From an uncultured Bacteroidia bacterium (GTDB lineage: Bacteria > Bacteroidota > Bacteroidia > NS11-12g > UBA955): a stretch of 64,000 nucleotides of DNA. The position numbers and the translations under genes are program-made. The stretch covers positions 1-64,000 of the forward strand of contig CALSSY010000009.1 of assembly GCA_943789135.1 (NCBI GenBank). The letters are read 5' to 3'. Positions 55,801-64,000 of the stretch are shown one piece after another; the stretch's first letter is position 1, and each line of letters starts with the position of its first letter. The notes under the pieces are model-generated. The model made no database searches, was not told the origin of the DNA, and was given only the letters and a program-made list of their open reading frames with translations.

Positions 55801-56436
55801 ATGGAATCACTAAAACACTTAGAGTGGAGATACGCTGTCAAGCGTTATAATCAAAAAGCAGTTCTAACAACTGAACAAGTTGACCTACTTCTTGAGAGCA
55901 TACGTCTTACCCCAACTTCATTAGGATTACAGAGCTTTAAAGTTTGGGTACTCGGTCCCGATTCTCCCCACCGTGAAGCGATGAAACCTATTTTGAATAA
56001 TCAACCACAATCGATTGAGGCTTCGCATTTATTCATTTTTGCGGCACAGATTCAGGTTGGAGAGGATGATTTGCAACAGCATGCACAAAGAATGGCTACA
56101 ACGCGTAACCAAGACATACGTGAACTGGATAAATTTGTTCAAGGCGTAGGTGCCTACTTGAAAAATCTGAGCGAAGCAGAACGTTTAACATGGGCACACA
56201 AACAAACCTATATCGCATTGGGTATGGCAATGGCTGAAGCGGCACGTGCCGGGATAGACACGACACCAATGGAAGGTTTCAAGAACGACGAACTCGACGC
56301 CTATTTTAAATTAAACGAACAAGGATATGCCTCTTCTATTATTTTAGCAGCAGGGCATAGAGATTCTGACAATGATTTTTTGGCGAATCTAAAAAAAGTC
56401 CGAAAATCAAACGATTTGATGTTTGAATTTTTATAA
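55801..56436 (+). CDS. Nitroreductase-family NAD(P)H-dependent oxidoreductase
   Basis: A 211-aa FMN enzyme of the NfsB/nitroreductase family. The N-terminal WRYAVKRYNQKAVLT and LTPTSLGLQSFKVWVL bind FMN. The middle has KQTYIALGMAMAEAARAGIDTTPMEGF, split here as YIALGMAMAEAARAGIDT and PMEGF, and the C-terminus SIILAAGHRDSDND is typical. It reduces nitro or quinone-like compounds with NAD(P)H in the cytoplasm. The length is normal. A GAAA-loop terminator follows. Confidence 0.92.
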   Translation: MESLKHLEWRYAVKRYNQKAVLTTEQVDLLLESIRLTPTSLGLQSFKVWVLGPDSPHREAMKPILNNQPQSIEASHLFIFAAQIQVGEDDLQQHAQRMATTRNQDIRELDKFVQGVGAYLKNLSEAERLTWAHKQTYIALGMAMAEAARAGIDTTPMEGFKNDELDAYFKLNEQGYASSIILAAGHRDSDNDFLANLKKVRKSNDLMFEFL

Positions 56437-56446
56437 ATTATTTACG

Positions 56447-56474
56447 CGAGCCCATGAAAATGGGCTCGTTTTTT
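56447..56474 (+). terminator. Terminator after the nitroreductase gene
   Basis: CGAGCCCAT and ATGGGCTCG pair around a GAAA loop and are followed by six T. The remaining 270 bases to the next gene show no other feature apart from promoter-like AT-rich sequence. Confidence 0.92.
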
Positions 56475-56745
56475 CCTTCACTGATGGTGTAATATTTTTG
56501 ACCGTCATTAGTAAATTAATATAGGTATTTCTTGACGCATCTATTCTAAACGGGAAGCTAAGTACTTTTTTATGATACTAGTTTTTGTAGCTTCGAAATT
56601 CCAATTGAATTGATTACCTATTATTGATTTAATATTAAAATTGCATTAAGTCCAACGTATTCTGATTAACATAATTTCGTAAAATTAGCACCCAAAAACC
56701 AAAGGTTTTACGCTAAATTTCTGTAATTTGGCACATCTAATTTTG

Positions 56746-58701
56746 ATGAAGAAACACATTATTTTATTATTAACCCTGATTATCGGGATCCAAGTATGGG
56801 CAAAAAATGGGGATACCATCGTAGTTAATACGCACCAAAATGTACTTATTCAAACCGATCCCTCTAAAGGGAATACCCGATATTACGGTTGGGGAGATTT
56901 CCCAAAAGAAGGCAAATACCAGAGAGTCTATGCCGAATTGAGTTTTAGATGTCCCGATAATTTGCGTTGCGGAGAATGGGATTACCTCAACTATATCTAC
57001 CTACGAACCCGAAAAGGCAATTTCAACGACACCCTCAATTGGGAGCTCATGCGCTTTATAACCCCTTACGGGTTTGGTTTCAATAAAGCATGGAATCACA
57101 CCTGGCGTTTTGACATTACCGATTTTGAGTCGCTCCTACGCGACTCGGTAGAAATTGAATATCGACATACCGGTTATGAAGCCAAAAACGATCGCGGATG
57201 GATATTGGATTTGAAATTCGTTTTTGTAGAAGGAGAACCTTTGCGTGATGTTTTAGGCATCAATCGGATGTACCAAAAAAGTGTACCATTCGGCGATGAT
57301 GCCTTGTTTGAAGAACGAACACCAGATTTCACTTGGTCACCAAGCCAAGGAACGGAAACTTCTCGAATAAAAATCATCCAAACCGGACATGGAATGGACA
57401 AACCTAGCAATTGTGCCGAATTTTGTCCTCGTTATCGTTATCTATGGTTGGATGGAAAATACGTGGATACTTCTTTGGTATGGCGCGACGACTGTGGGGC
57501 TAACCCGGTGTATCCTCAAAACGGTACTTGGATTTACGATCGCTCTGCTTGGTGCCCAGGTCAAAACGTAGAAGAATACAATTTCGACTTTCAAGAAAAT
57601 GGCGATTCTACTCACACTTTTGATTTAGACATGCAGTCCTACACCAAAACATCTGGAAATAGCAACTATGTTATTACCTGTTATTTGATTGAATACGGCC
57701 CGCTGAAATACAATAGCGACGCGGCCATCCTAGATGTCATTCAACCGAGCAAGCATCCTCAATACCTGCGTCAAAATCCTATTTGTTCAGAACCCATCAT
57801 CAAAGTTAGAAACAACGGAAAAACACCGGTGTATTCTTTAGACATTGAGTATGGTGTTTCTGGGGGAACCCTTTCTAAGCACCATTGGGTGGGTAAGCTT
57901 ATGTTTGGTGAAACCGCAGAAGTGCGTTTGCCCTACAAAATGGATTGGACCCCTGTAAGTAATAATTTCGAAGCCCGAATCTTAAAATCAAACGGCCAAC
58001 CCGATCAAGACGAAAGCAACAATTACCTTCAAGTAGAAATGCCAGCTCCACCAAAGGTGTTGGCGTCAAAAATATTGGTAATGTTCCGTACCAATAATGC
58101 CTTCAAAGAAACTTCTTGGCGGCTATTGGATGCAGGAGGACATATCATTAAAGAACGTAAAGATTTCGATGCCGCGAACACAATTTATCGCGATACCTTA
58201 CAACTCTATAACGGTTGTTTTACTTTTGTTGTTGACGATTCTGGAGAACCACCAGCTTCCTATCCTTTAAATGAGGACGGTCTTAACTGGTGGGCCAATA
58301 CTGCAGATGGTAATGGTGCCGTGCAGCTTCGCAACGCCGAAAATGGATCGCTTTTGCATACATTTAACGGAGATTTTGGCACCGATATTCGATTGGAATT
58401 CAGCGTTGGGTATACCATTAATACGGATAATTTTGGCAGCTACACTACAGATTTAAAGGTGTATCCCAATCCAACCGACAACGATTTCACATTAGATATT
58501 CCTGAAAGATTTGTAAATAATACAAGTCCTACACGCATTGAAATAGTAGACCTTCAAGGTAAAATCGTTCATTCACAAACCTTTACACATATACAAAGCG
58601 CATTGGTCGATATACATACCGAAAATATTGCTCGTGGTATGTATCTCGTTAAATTGAAACAAAACAACGACCTTTGCACTACAAAAGTATTGTTACGTTA
58701 A
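56746..58701 (+). CDS. Secreted peptide-N-glycosidase F-like protein with T9SS type A sorting domain
   Basis: A 651-aa protein with a signal peptide (MKKHIILLLTLIIGIQVWA). The N-terminal half aligns with PNGase F: RCPDNLRCGEWDYLNYIY holds the expected catalytic Asp (Asp79), and SNCAEFCPRY holds the catalytic Glu (Glu225). Domain-wide motifs are RFITPYGFGF, ITDFESLL and DRSAWCPGQ. A further beta-rich domain and a T9SS sorting domain (VYPNPTDNDFTLDI, ARGMYLVKLK) follow. The third acidic residue of PNGase F is not obvious. It may cleave N-linked glycans from proteins outside the cell. The frame opens at 56728, but the ATG at 56746 precedes the signal peptide. gmk follows after 3 bp. Confidence 0.9.
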   Translation: MKKHIILLLTLIIGIQVWAKNGDTIVVNTHQNVLIQTDPSKGNTRYYGWGDFPKEGKYQRVYAELSFRCPDNLRCGEWDYLNYIYLRTRKGNFNDTLNWELMRFITPYGFGFNKAWNHTWRFDITDFESLLRDSVEIEYRHTGYEAKNDRGWILDLKFVFVEGEPLRDVLGINRMYQKSVPFGDDALFEERTPDFTWSPSQGTETSRIKIIQTGHGMDKPSNCAEFCPRYRYLWLDGKYVDTSLVWRDDCGANPVYPQNGTWIYDRSAWCPGQNVEEYNFDFQENGDSTHTFDLDMQSYTKTSGNSNYVITCYLIEYGPLKYNSDAAILDVIQPSKHPQYLRQNPICSEPIIKVRNNGKTPVYSLDIEYGVSGGTLSKHHWVGKLMFGETAEVRLPYKMDWTPVSNNFEARILKSNGQPDQDESNNYLQVEMPAPPKVLASKILVMFRTNNAFKETSWRLLDAGGHIIKERKDFDAANTIYRDTLQLYNGCFTFVVDDSGEPPASYPLNEDGLNWWANTADGNGAVQLRNAENGSLLHTFNGDFGTDIRLEFSVGYTINTDNFGSYTTDLKVYPNPTDNDFTLDIPERFVNNTSPTRIEIVDLQGKIVHSQTFTHIQSALVDIHTENIARGMYLVKLKQNNDLCTTKVLLR

Positions 58702-58704
58702 GGT

Positions 58705-59271
58705 TTGGAAAAGCTATTGATATTTTCGGCACCTTCAGGATCGGGGAAAACCACGGTTGTGAAGCACCTCATGGAGACCCTTGCAGAGCGCATAGGATTT
58801 TCTGTAAGTGCCACTACACGTAAACCCCGCCCAGGTGAAGTAAACGGACGGGAATATCATTTCCTATCTGAAGAGGAGTTTCGGGAACGAATTGACAAGG
58901 ATGAGTTTCTTGAATATGAAGAAGTTTACTCTGGAATTTTATACGGAACATTATGGAGTGAGGTTCACAAAATATGGAACCAAAATAAAATGGTAGTTTT
59001 CGATGTTGATGTTAAAGGTGGCCTCACCTTAAAATCAAAATTCGGACAAGGTGCCTTGGCCATTTTTCTTAGGCCTCCAAGTGTTGAGGTTCTTATGGAA
59101 CGACTCACAAAAAGAAGCACCGAAGTTGAACACGAATTAAATGAGCGCATTAATAAGGCCACGTATGAATTGAGTTTTGAAAACCAATACGACGTTGTAG
59201 TTGTTAATGATATACTTGACGAGACCTTCAAAACTTGTGAAGACTTAGTCAACGACTTTTTTGAGAAATGA
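58705..59271 (+). CDS. gmk: Guanylate kinase
   Basis: A 188-aa kinase starting at a TTG, 3 bp after the PNGase gene stop. The P-loop is FSAPSGSGKTTVVKHL. The GMP-binding part reads SVSATTRKPRPGEVNGREYHF, cut here as SATTRKPRPGEVNG. FLEYEEVYSGILYGT and VVFDVDVKGG are also conserved. It phosphorylates GMP to GDP with ATP. The nadD start overlaps its stop by four bases, the usual gmk-nadD pairing in Bacteroidota. The gene usually preceding it (yicC-like) is absent. Confidence 0.95.
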   Translation: MEKLLIFSAPSGSGKTTVVKHLMETLAERIGFSVSATTRKPRPGEVNGREYHFLSEEEFRERIDKDEFLEYEEVYSGILYGTLWSEVHKIWNQNKMVVFDVDVKGGLTLKSKFGQGALAIFLRPPSVEVLMERLTKRSTEVEHELNERINKATYELSFENQYDVVVVNDILDETFKTCEDLVNDFFEK

Positions 59272-59873
59272 GCGTTCGTATAGGTTTGTATTTTGGTTCC
59301 TTTAACCCCATTCATAATGGGCATATTGAAGTTGCCCATTATATGAAAAACAACGCTCCTTTTGATGAAATTTGGTTCGTCCCATCGCCTTTAAATCCCC
59401 ACAAATCCGGAGAAACTTTAATTCCTTCCGATATTAGATTGAGTTGGGTTCAAGATACAATTGCCAAGATTCCAAATTTTTCATGTAAGGACGATGAATT
59501 TAAATTAAGCCTTCCTTCTTACACCTATAAATCGTTACTCCATTTCACCCAAACCTACCCTCAACATTCTTTTGGAATTATAATGGGGGCGGATAACTTG
59601 CACGGTTTCCATACGTGGCAAAATGCCAGAGAATTATCAGAATTAGCGCCTTTACACGTTTATGCCAGACCCGGTTATGAAAAACCACCTGAGCCAATGC
59701 CTTTTGGCGCTAATTGGCATGACGCCCCTTTAATTGACATTTCAGCAACTCAAATTCGGGATTTATTGTGGAAGGGCGAATCCATAAATGATTTGGTTCC
59801 CACTGAAATAATAGAGAAAGTTAGGTTGTTCTTTCAATCTAAGAAAAGCGACTCCGAAATATTCGCTTTTTAA
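59268..59873 (+). CDS. nadD: Nicotinate-nucleotide adenylyltransferase
   Basis: A 201-aa nucleotidyltransferase. GLYFGSFNPIHNGHIEVA contains the HxGH nucleotide-binding motif, IIMGADNLHGFHTW the mononucleotide site, and ISATQIRDLL the ISxTxIR motif. It adenylates nicotinate mononucleotide in NAD synthesis. It overlaps gmk by four bases and the opposing sodium-symporter gene end by four bases. Confidence 0.95.
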   Translation: MSVRIGLYFGSFNPIHNGHIEVAHYMKNNAPFDEIWFVPSPLNPHKSGETLIPSDIRLSWVQDTIAKIPNFSCKDDEFKLSLPSYTYKSLLHFTQTYPQHSFGIIMGADNLHGFHTWQNARELSELAPLHVYARPGYEKPPEPMPFGANWHDAPLIDISATQIRDLLWKGESINDLVPTEIIEKVRLFFQSKKSDSEIFAF

Positions 59874-60790
59874 GCGCTATTCTCCTCAGAATTCCTATTT
59901 CTGAGTCGATGAAGTCTAAACCGCAACAAGCCTACCGACAATCCGAAGGTGAGTACGAAGGAATACAAAGCATAGACCAAGGCTGGCTTCTCCATTTCAG
60001 GGTTCCCCAAAATTTCACTCGCCACCAGTAATGCTAAAGCGGTATTGTGCAATCCAATTTCAATTGCGATAGTCGTAGCATTCCGAAACGACATTCCAAA
60101 AATAGCAGCGACCAGATGTCCCAAAAGAAAAGCCCCAACGTTCAACGAAATAACGATTGGTGTAAGATCAATAATTTCACCAATTGATATTGCCGTACCT
60201 CCTGAGGATTTACTCGCTAGAAATTTGATCACAAAAACAAGCAACAATAATATCGGGAAAAGTATATTCACGATTTTTTGCAGATGCATTATTTTTCTGC
60301 CCATTTTGAATCTAACGAGCATACCCAATACAGCGGGTAAAATAGTAACAATAAAAATACTAAAAACGGTATTCAAGAAAGGCAGTTCGATAACTTCTTG
60401 TCCCTTGTTGTAAAAAACATCTAGAAAAACATTCACCATTATGGGTATGGTAAAAAGTGTAATTATAGCGTTTGTCACGGTTAGGGAAACCGATAAAGCA
60501 ACGTTTCCCTTGGCAAAATAACTAACCAAATTTGAGGTAACCCCCCCTGGACAGATTGACAAAATCAACACACCCACTTTAAAAGCGGCGGGTAAGTTTA
60601 AAAAGGTAACGAGTACAACCGCGAAAAGTGGCAAAAGCACCATTTGTGTGAATAAGCCAATTGTTAAAACACGAGGTTGTTCTACCAGTTGTTCAAAATC
60701 GACCTTTCTAAGACTCAATCCCAGCCCGAACATTATCAGGGCTAAAACCAGGTTAAGCAATACATTAATATGTTCTCCAATAAATGTCAC
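59870..60790 (-). CDS. Bile acid:sodium symporter family (BASS) transporter
   Basis: A 306-aa integral membrane protein with about nine or ten helices. LNLVLALIMFGLGLSLR, ILSICPGGVTSNLVSYFAKGN (split ICPGGVTSNLVSYFAKG) and EIGLHNTALALLVAS are hallmarks of BASS transporters. The second carries the conserved GG-SN region of the substrate site. It imports an organic anion with sodium; the substrate is unknown. It starts 5 bp after the LysE-family gene and is probably cotranscribed. Confidence 0.9.
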   Translation of the reverse strand: MTFIGEHINVLLNLVLALIMFGLGLSLRKVDFEQLVEQPRVLTIGLFTQMVLLPLFAVVLVTFLNLPAAFKVGVLILSICPGGVTSNLVSYFAKGNVALSVSLTVTNAIITLFTIPIMVNVFLDVFYNKGQEVIELPFLNTVFSIFIVTILPAVLGMLVRFKMGRKIMHLQKIVNILFPILLLLVFVIKFLASKSSGGTAISIGEIIDLTPIVISLNVGAFLLGHLVAAIFGMSFRNATTIAIEIGLHNTALALLVASEILGNPEMEKPALVYALYSFVLTFGLSVGLLRFRLHRLRNRNSEENSA

Positions 60791-60795
60791 TAAAC

Positions 60796-61446
60796 CTATT
60801 TCAACACGGGTAACAATAACTTAAAAAAATGATACATATAATAAATGCCTATTGCAATTAATACATAACCAATGTACTTATTCAAATGGAAATAAATCTT
60901 ATAATTCAACTTCTTTCCGATATAATCACTCAAATATACCTTTCCAAGGTCCAGACTGAATACCGTTAACAAGATAGACAACATTTCAACTAAGATGATG
61001 TATTTATCTTCTGTTAATGAATCATGTCCAACGGTTATTGCTCCTAATAGTCCTACCCAAAGTATGAGTACAAACGGATTTAGTAAATTCACTAAAAAAC
61101 CTTGAAAAAAATTGGTTTTAGGGTCTATCGGCTTGTGCAAATTTGTTAGAAACTTCCTATATCCGCCCCATGCTCCTTGCACACCCATGAAGATGATCCC
61201 AAATGCGGCAAAGGCCGAAAATCCCAATTGAAACTGTGGTGTAATAAAGAATTCGGCAAGACCAAAGAAACAAGCCAAGGCTACGAGTAAATCGCTCAAA
61301 AATATTCCACCAGCCATTCTCAATCCTGCTGATTTACCTCCCTGCATTCCCATTTGAATGAGTGCAAAAAAAGTGGGGCCTATGCTCATTATGCCTAAAA
61401 AAAGCCCATAACCGCAACCTTTCAATACGGCCAACACCCATTCCAT
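60796..61446 (-). CDS. LysE family translocator
   Basis: A 216-aa membrane protein with six helices. GYGLFLGIMSIGPTFFALIQ and GGIFLSDLLVALACFF carry the LysE/RhtB pattern (proline in the first helix, then the acidic GIFLSDLL). FLVNLLNPFVLILWVG is the typical fourth helix. Such proteins export amino acids or related metabolites. Substrate unknown. It is upstream of the BASS transporter. Confidence 0.88.
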   Translation of the reverse strand: MEWVLAVLKGCGYGLFLGIMSIGPTFFALIQMGMQGGKSAGLRMAGGIFLSDLLVALACFFGLAEFFITPQFQLGFSAFAAFGIIFMGVQGAWGGYRKFLTNLHKPIDPKTNFFQGFLVNLLNPFVLILWVGLLGAITVGHDSLTEDKYIILVEMLSILLTVFSLDLGKVYLSDYIGKKLNYKIYFHLNKYIGYVLIAIGIYYMYHFFKLLLPVLK

Positions 61447-61495
61447 CTTCGCAAATTACAAGGGAATCCTCAAAGCGACAAATTCATGACAAACA

Positions 61496-62284
61496 TCATT
61501 TAAATGAAGATTGAAGAACTTTTGTCATATTGGGATATAATTTTGTACTTGAAGCCAAAATTTGATTTTCAAATACCACCGATTCTTTTCCATTGAAAGT
61601 CGAAACGCGACCTCCCGCTTCGGTTACCAATAAAATGCCTGCGGCTATATCCCAAGGACTCAAATTCAATTCAAAGAATGCATCGAATCGTCCGCAGGCG
61701 GTATAAGCCAGATCGATTGCTGCAGACCCCATTCGTCTAAGTCCACGGGTATTTTGCATGAAATGTGTTAAAACATCAATATAGGCTTGCATCTCAGCAA
61801 AATTGTGGTAGGGGAAACCTGTTGCCAACAGCGAATCTTTCAGTTCGCCATTATCCGAGACCCGTATCCGATTCCCATTTAAAAAAGCCCCTTCCCCTTT
61901 TACAGCCGTAAAGCGCTCCTTTAAAACGGGACAATCAACAATACCTAAAACAGGCTCACCGTTGTGCAACAAAGCTACAGAAATAGAAAAAACAGGCAAA
62001 CCATGAAGATAGTTGGTAGTTCCGTCTAAGGGATCGATTATCCACGTATATTCCGTTAATTCACGATTTTCCGAGGCTGATTCCTCTCCAATTATGGTAC
62101 TATTGGGGAGGGCTTTCAACAATGCCTCAACCAACATTTGCTCGCTTTGTTGATCAACAAAGCTAACAAGTTGATTTAATGACTTATCGTTTACGGCCTC
62201 CGCCTTTACCTTATTCCAGTTTTCTAACTGAAAAGCGCCTACGGTATCGCAGGCGCTTTTCATCGATTCTAAAATTTGTTGCAT
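61496..62284 (-). CDS. Inositol monophosphatase family protein
   Basis: A 262-aa Mg-dependent phosphatase. Metal ligands are seen in IIGEESAS (Glu), WIIDPLDGTTNYLHG (DPxDGTTN) and LSPWDIAAGILLVTEAGG (WDxAAG). The sequence fits SuhB/IMPase or related 3'(2'),5'-bisphosphate phosphatases; without a search I would not choose between them. It follows the bacilliredoxin gene by 4 bp and is likely cotranscribed. Confidence 0.9.
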   Translation of the reverse strand: MQQILESMKSACDTVGAFQLENWNKVKAEAVNDKSLNQLVSFVDQQSEQMLVEALLKALPNSTIIGEESASENRELTEYTWIIDPLDGTTNYLHGLPVFSISVALLHNGEPVLGIVDCPVLKERFTAVKGEGAFLNGNRIRVSDNGELKDSLLATGFPYHNFAEMQAYIDVLTHFMQNTRGLRRMGSAAIDLAYTACGRFDAFFELNLSPWDIAAGILLVTEAGGRVSTFNGKESVVFENQILASSTKLYPNMTKVLQSSFK

Positions 62285-62288
62285 CTAA

Positions 62289-62705
62289 TTAACAATGTTC
62301 TGAATAGGCGCCCATTAGGTTATCGGCCAGCATTTCTGCCGTGCGTCCTTCAATCATGTGACGTTCTACCATATGTACCAATTCTCCGCCTTTAAACAAA
62401 GCCACCGCCGGAGATGAAGGAGGAAATGGAACCATATACTCTCTAATTTTAGCGGTTGCATCGGTATCTTGACCGGCAAACACCGTAAGCAATTTTGCTG
62501 GCTTTTTGTCTCCTTGTAAACTGTGTAACACTCCTGGTCTGCAACTACCTGCCGCGCAACCGCAAACTGAATTTACAACAACTAAAGTTGTATCGTTATT
62601 GCCGTTCATTGCATTTACTACGTCATCAGCTGTTTTTAACTCGGTAAAACCGTTATTGGCTAACTCGGCTCTCATTGGAGCCACCATCATTTCTGGATAA
62701 GGCAT
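62289..62705 (-). CDS. Bacilliredoxin (BrxA/BrxB family)
   Basis: A 138-aa thioredoxin-fold protein. The redox motif CGC lies in VVVNSVCGCAAGSCRPG. MVAPMRAELANNGF and FPPSSPAVALFKGGELVHM are characteristic of the family. It removes bacillithiol or other low-molecular thiols from oxidised protein cysteines. It is upstream of the phosphatase. Bacteroidota carry this family widely. Confidence 0.92.
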   Translation of the reverse strand: MPYPEMMVAPMRAELANNGFTELKTADDVVNAMNGNNDTTLVVVNSVCGCAAGSCRPGVLHSLQGDKKPAKLLTVFAGQDTDATAKIREYMVPFPPSSPAVALFKGGELVHMVERHMIEGRTAEMLADNLMGAYSEHC

Positions 62706-62853
62706 ATTTATTATTTATTAATTCGTTTCAATTTGGTTCAATCTGAATGCATGGAAAACATACAATCTAGATTACAAAGTTCGGGAAAATTTATTCATTG
62801 AAATGACAGCCGGTCGAATTAACCTAATTGTTTAATCGAAAATTGGTTTTTCC

Positions 62854-64000
62854 TCAACTAATGAATTTCTCCCCATTAACAAATACGGATTCTACTTGAT
62901 TTTGTCCCACAAAATAAGGCATTTTAGCCAGCGAATTTTCTGATTTCATAACAAGAAAGTCAGCCCTACAACCTTTGGCCAAACTTCCAACGCTATCTGT
63001 AAGTCTCAATGCGGCTGCTGCATTTACCGTTATAGCATGAAAAGCTTCTTCTGGGGTAAGTTTCATTTGCGTGCATGCTAAAGACATTACCATTTGTAGG
63101 GAATGTACCGGACTTGAACCTGGGTTAAAATCTGTTGCCAATACCAAAGGAAGTCCTTTTTCAATCATCTTTCTGCCTTCGGCATAGGGCAATCCTAAGA
63201 AGTAAGAAACACCGGGTAGAGCCACGGGCAAAGTTCCCCCAAAATCAGATTTGAAACTATCTAGCAATAAATTCCATTCTTCTTCTCGGGTAAATTCCAA
63301 GTGGTCAACGCTCCAACATTCATTAGATACTGCCACCTGAACTCCACCGCTATATCCCAGCTGATTGCCGTGAATCTTTGCGGGCAATCCATATTTTCTT
63401 CCACCTTGAATAACTTTAGTTGCCTGTTCTTGACTAAAAAATCCATTCTCACAAAAAACATCAATATGGTCCGCTAATTCTTCTGCTATTATGGTGGGCA
63501 GCATGTCTTTGATTACCAATTCTACATAATCGTCTTTGCGTTCTTTAAATATTTCTGGAAATGCATGTGCCCCTAGAAAAGTGGCTCTAATGGTTATTGG
63601 GAAAGCTGCTTTAAGTCTTTTAACCACGCGCAACATTTTTATTTCGGCATCAACACTTAGGCCATATCCGCTTTTAATTTCAAGCGTGGTAGTGCCATTT
63701 AGGATCATTTTTTGAACTCTCTCCTTTGCGCGGTTAAATAATTCATCTTCCGAAATTGCACGTAGTTTCCGCGCCGAATTCAATATTCCGCCTCCCGCTT
63801 TGGCAATTTCTTCATAGCTGGCCCCTTTGATGCGCATCACGAATTCTTCCTCTCTAGGCACTGCAAAAACCGTGTGGGTATGGCTATCCACAAACCCCGG
63901 CAATACTTCTCGATTTCCTAAAGAAATAATCGCATCCGATTCGGGAGTATTTTCCATCTTACCAAAATCCAATATACAACCATTCTCCACCAATAAATAG
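62854..64000 (-). CDS. hutI: Imidazolonepropionase (partial, N-terminus beyond right edge)
   Basis: 382 codons are present and the frame stays open to the window end. Zn-binding motifs include PGFVDSHTHTVFA (HxH), AKIHGNQLGYSGG (His) and SVDHLEFT (His), with ATDFNPGSSPVHS carrying the metal Asp. KSGYGLSVDAEIKML is also typical. It hydrolyses imidazolone-5-propionate in histidine breakdown. About 30 N-terminal residues are missing compared with the usual 410. Other hut genes would be expected beyond the edge. Confidence 0.94.
   Translation of the reverse strand, partial: YLLVENGCILDFGKMENTPESDAIISLGNREVLPGFVDSHTHTVFAVPREEEFVMRIKGASYEEIAKAGGGILNSARKLRAISEDELFNRAKERVQKMILNGTTTLEIKSGYGLSVDAEIKMLRVVKRLKAAFPITIRATFLGAHAFPEIFKERKDDYVELVIKDMLPTIIAEELADHIDVFCENGFFSQEQATKVIQGGRKYGLPAKIHGNQLGYSGGVQVAVSNECWSVDHLEFTREEEWNLLLDSFKSDFGGTLPVALPGVSYFLGLPYAEGRKMIEKGLPLVLATDFNPGSSPVHSLQMVMSLACTQMKLTPEEAFHAITVNAAAALRLTDSVGSLAKGCRADFLVMKSENSLAKMPYFVGQNQVESVFVNGEKFIS

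Overview
The window comes from a Bacteroidota genome, most likely the order Flavobacteriales or a relative. It is AT-rich. It carries a SusC/SusD pair, GldL/GldM-family proteins, four proteins with type IX secretion (T9SS) C-terminal sorting domains, typical Bacteroidota families (DUF5686, DUF2851, DUF6089), and the phylum-specific -7 promoter element TAnnTTTG. No rRNA or CRISPR array was seen. Two tRNAs are present: Arg-ACG at 21462-21534 and a CAT-anticodon tRNA at 51957-52030.

Layout. 1-6140: Fe-S (CCG) protein, universal stress protein, glycosyltransferase, SprT-like protease, L-2-hydroxyglutarate oxidase, DUF2851. 6358-7616: 2-oxoglutarate dehydrogenase E2 (sucB). 7649-13699: the most unusual locus, one minus-strand operon of a coiled-coil membrane protein, a GldL-like motor protein, two different GldM-like proteins, a beta-helix protein and a PorG/DUF6089-like outer-membrane barrel, with no GldK or GldN. 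13911-21308: DUF5686 protein, then DUF423, a TonB receptor and a zinc metalloprotease. 21462-22861: tRNA-Arg and a PIN-toxin/antitoxin pair flanked by related intergenic repeats. 22937-30155: metabolic and envelope genes, an 894-aa secreted T9SS protein and CapA. 30221-38644: a roughly 2800-aa PKD-repeat surface protein. 38846-47981: FKBP, ABC-F, SusD/SusC and a divergent TPR/HTH regulator. 50327-52030: a small accessory island (phage-like gene, restriction-type protein, gene remnant) beside the CAT tRNA. 52102-64000: another T9SS protein, SPFH protein, nitroreductase, PNGase F-like protein, gmk-nadD, transporters, inositol phosphatase, bacilliredoxin and a partial hutI.

Two window-wide patterns matter to a reader. 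First, at least nine otherwise convincing genes are broken by small frame changes, several at short homopolymers. This looks like uncorrected indel errors in the assembly, so I join these genes across the break. Second, an exact TAnnTTTG element sits only 3-11 bases upstream of the start codon of many genes, which suggests frequent leaderless or near-leaderless mRNAs.

The secreted proteins (30221, 26050, 52102, 56746) need a type IX secretion system. The canonical gldKLMN genes are not in this window, so the GldL/M-like operon is probably a second, specialised motor rather than the main secretion motor.
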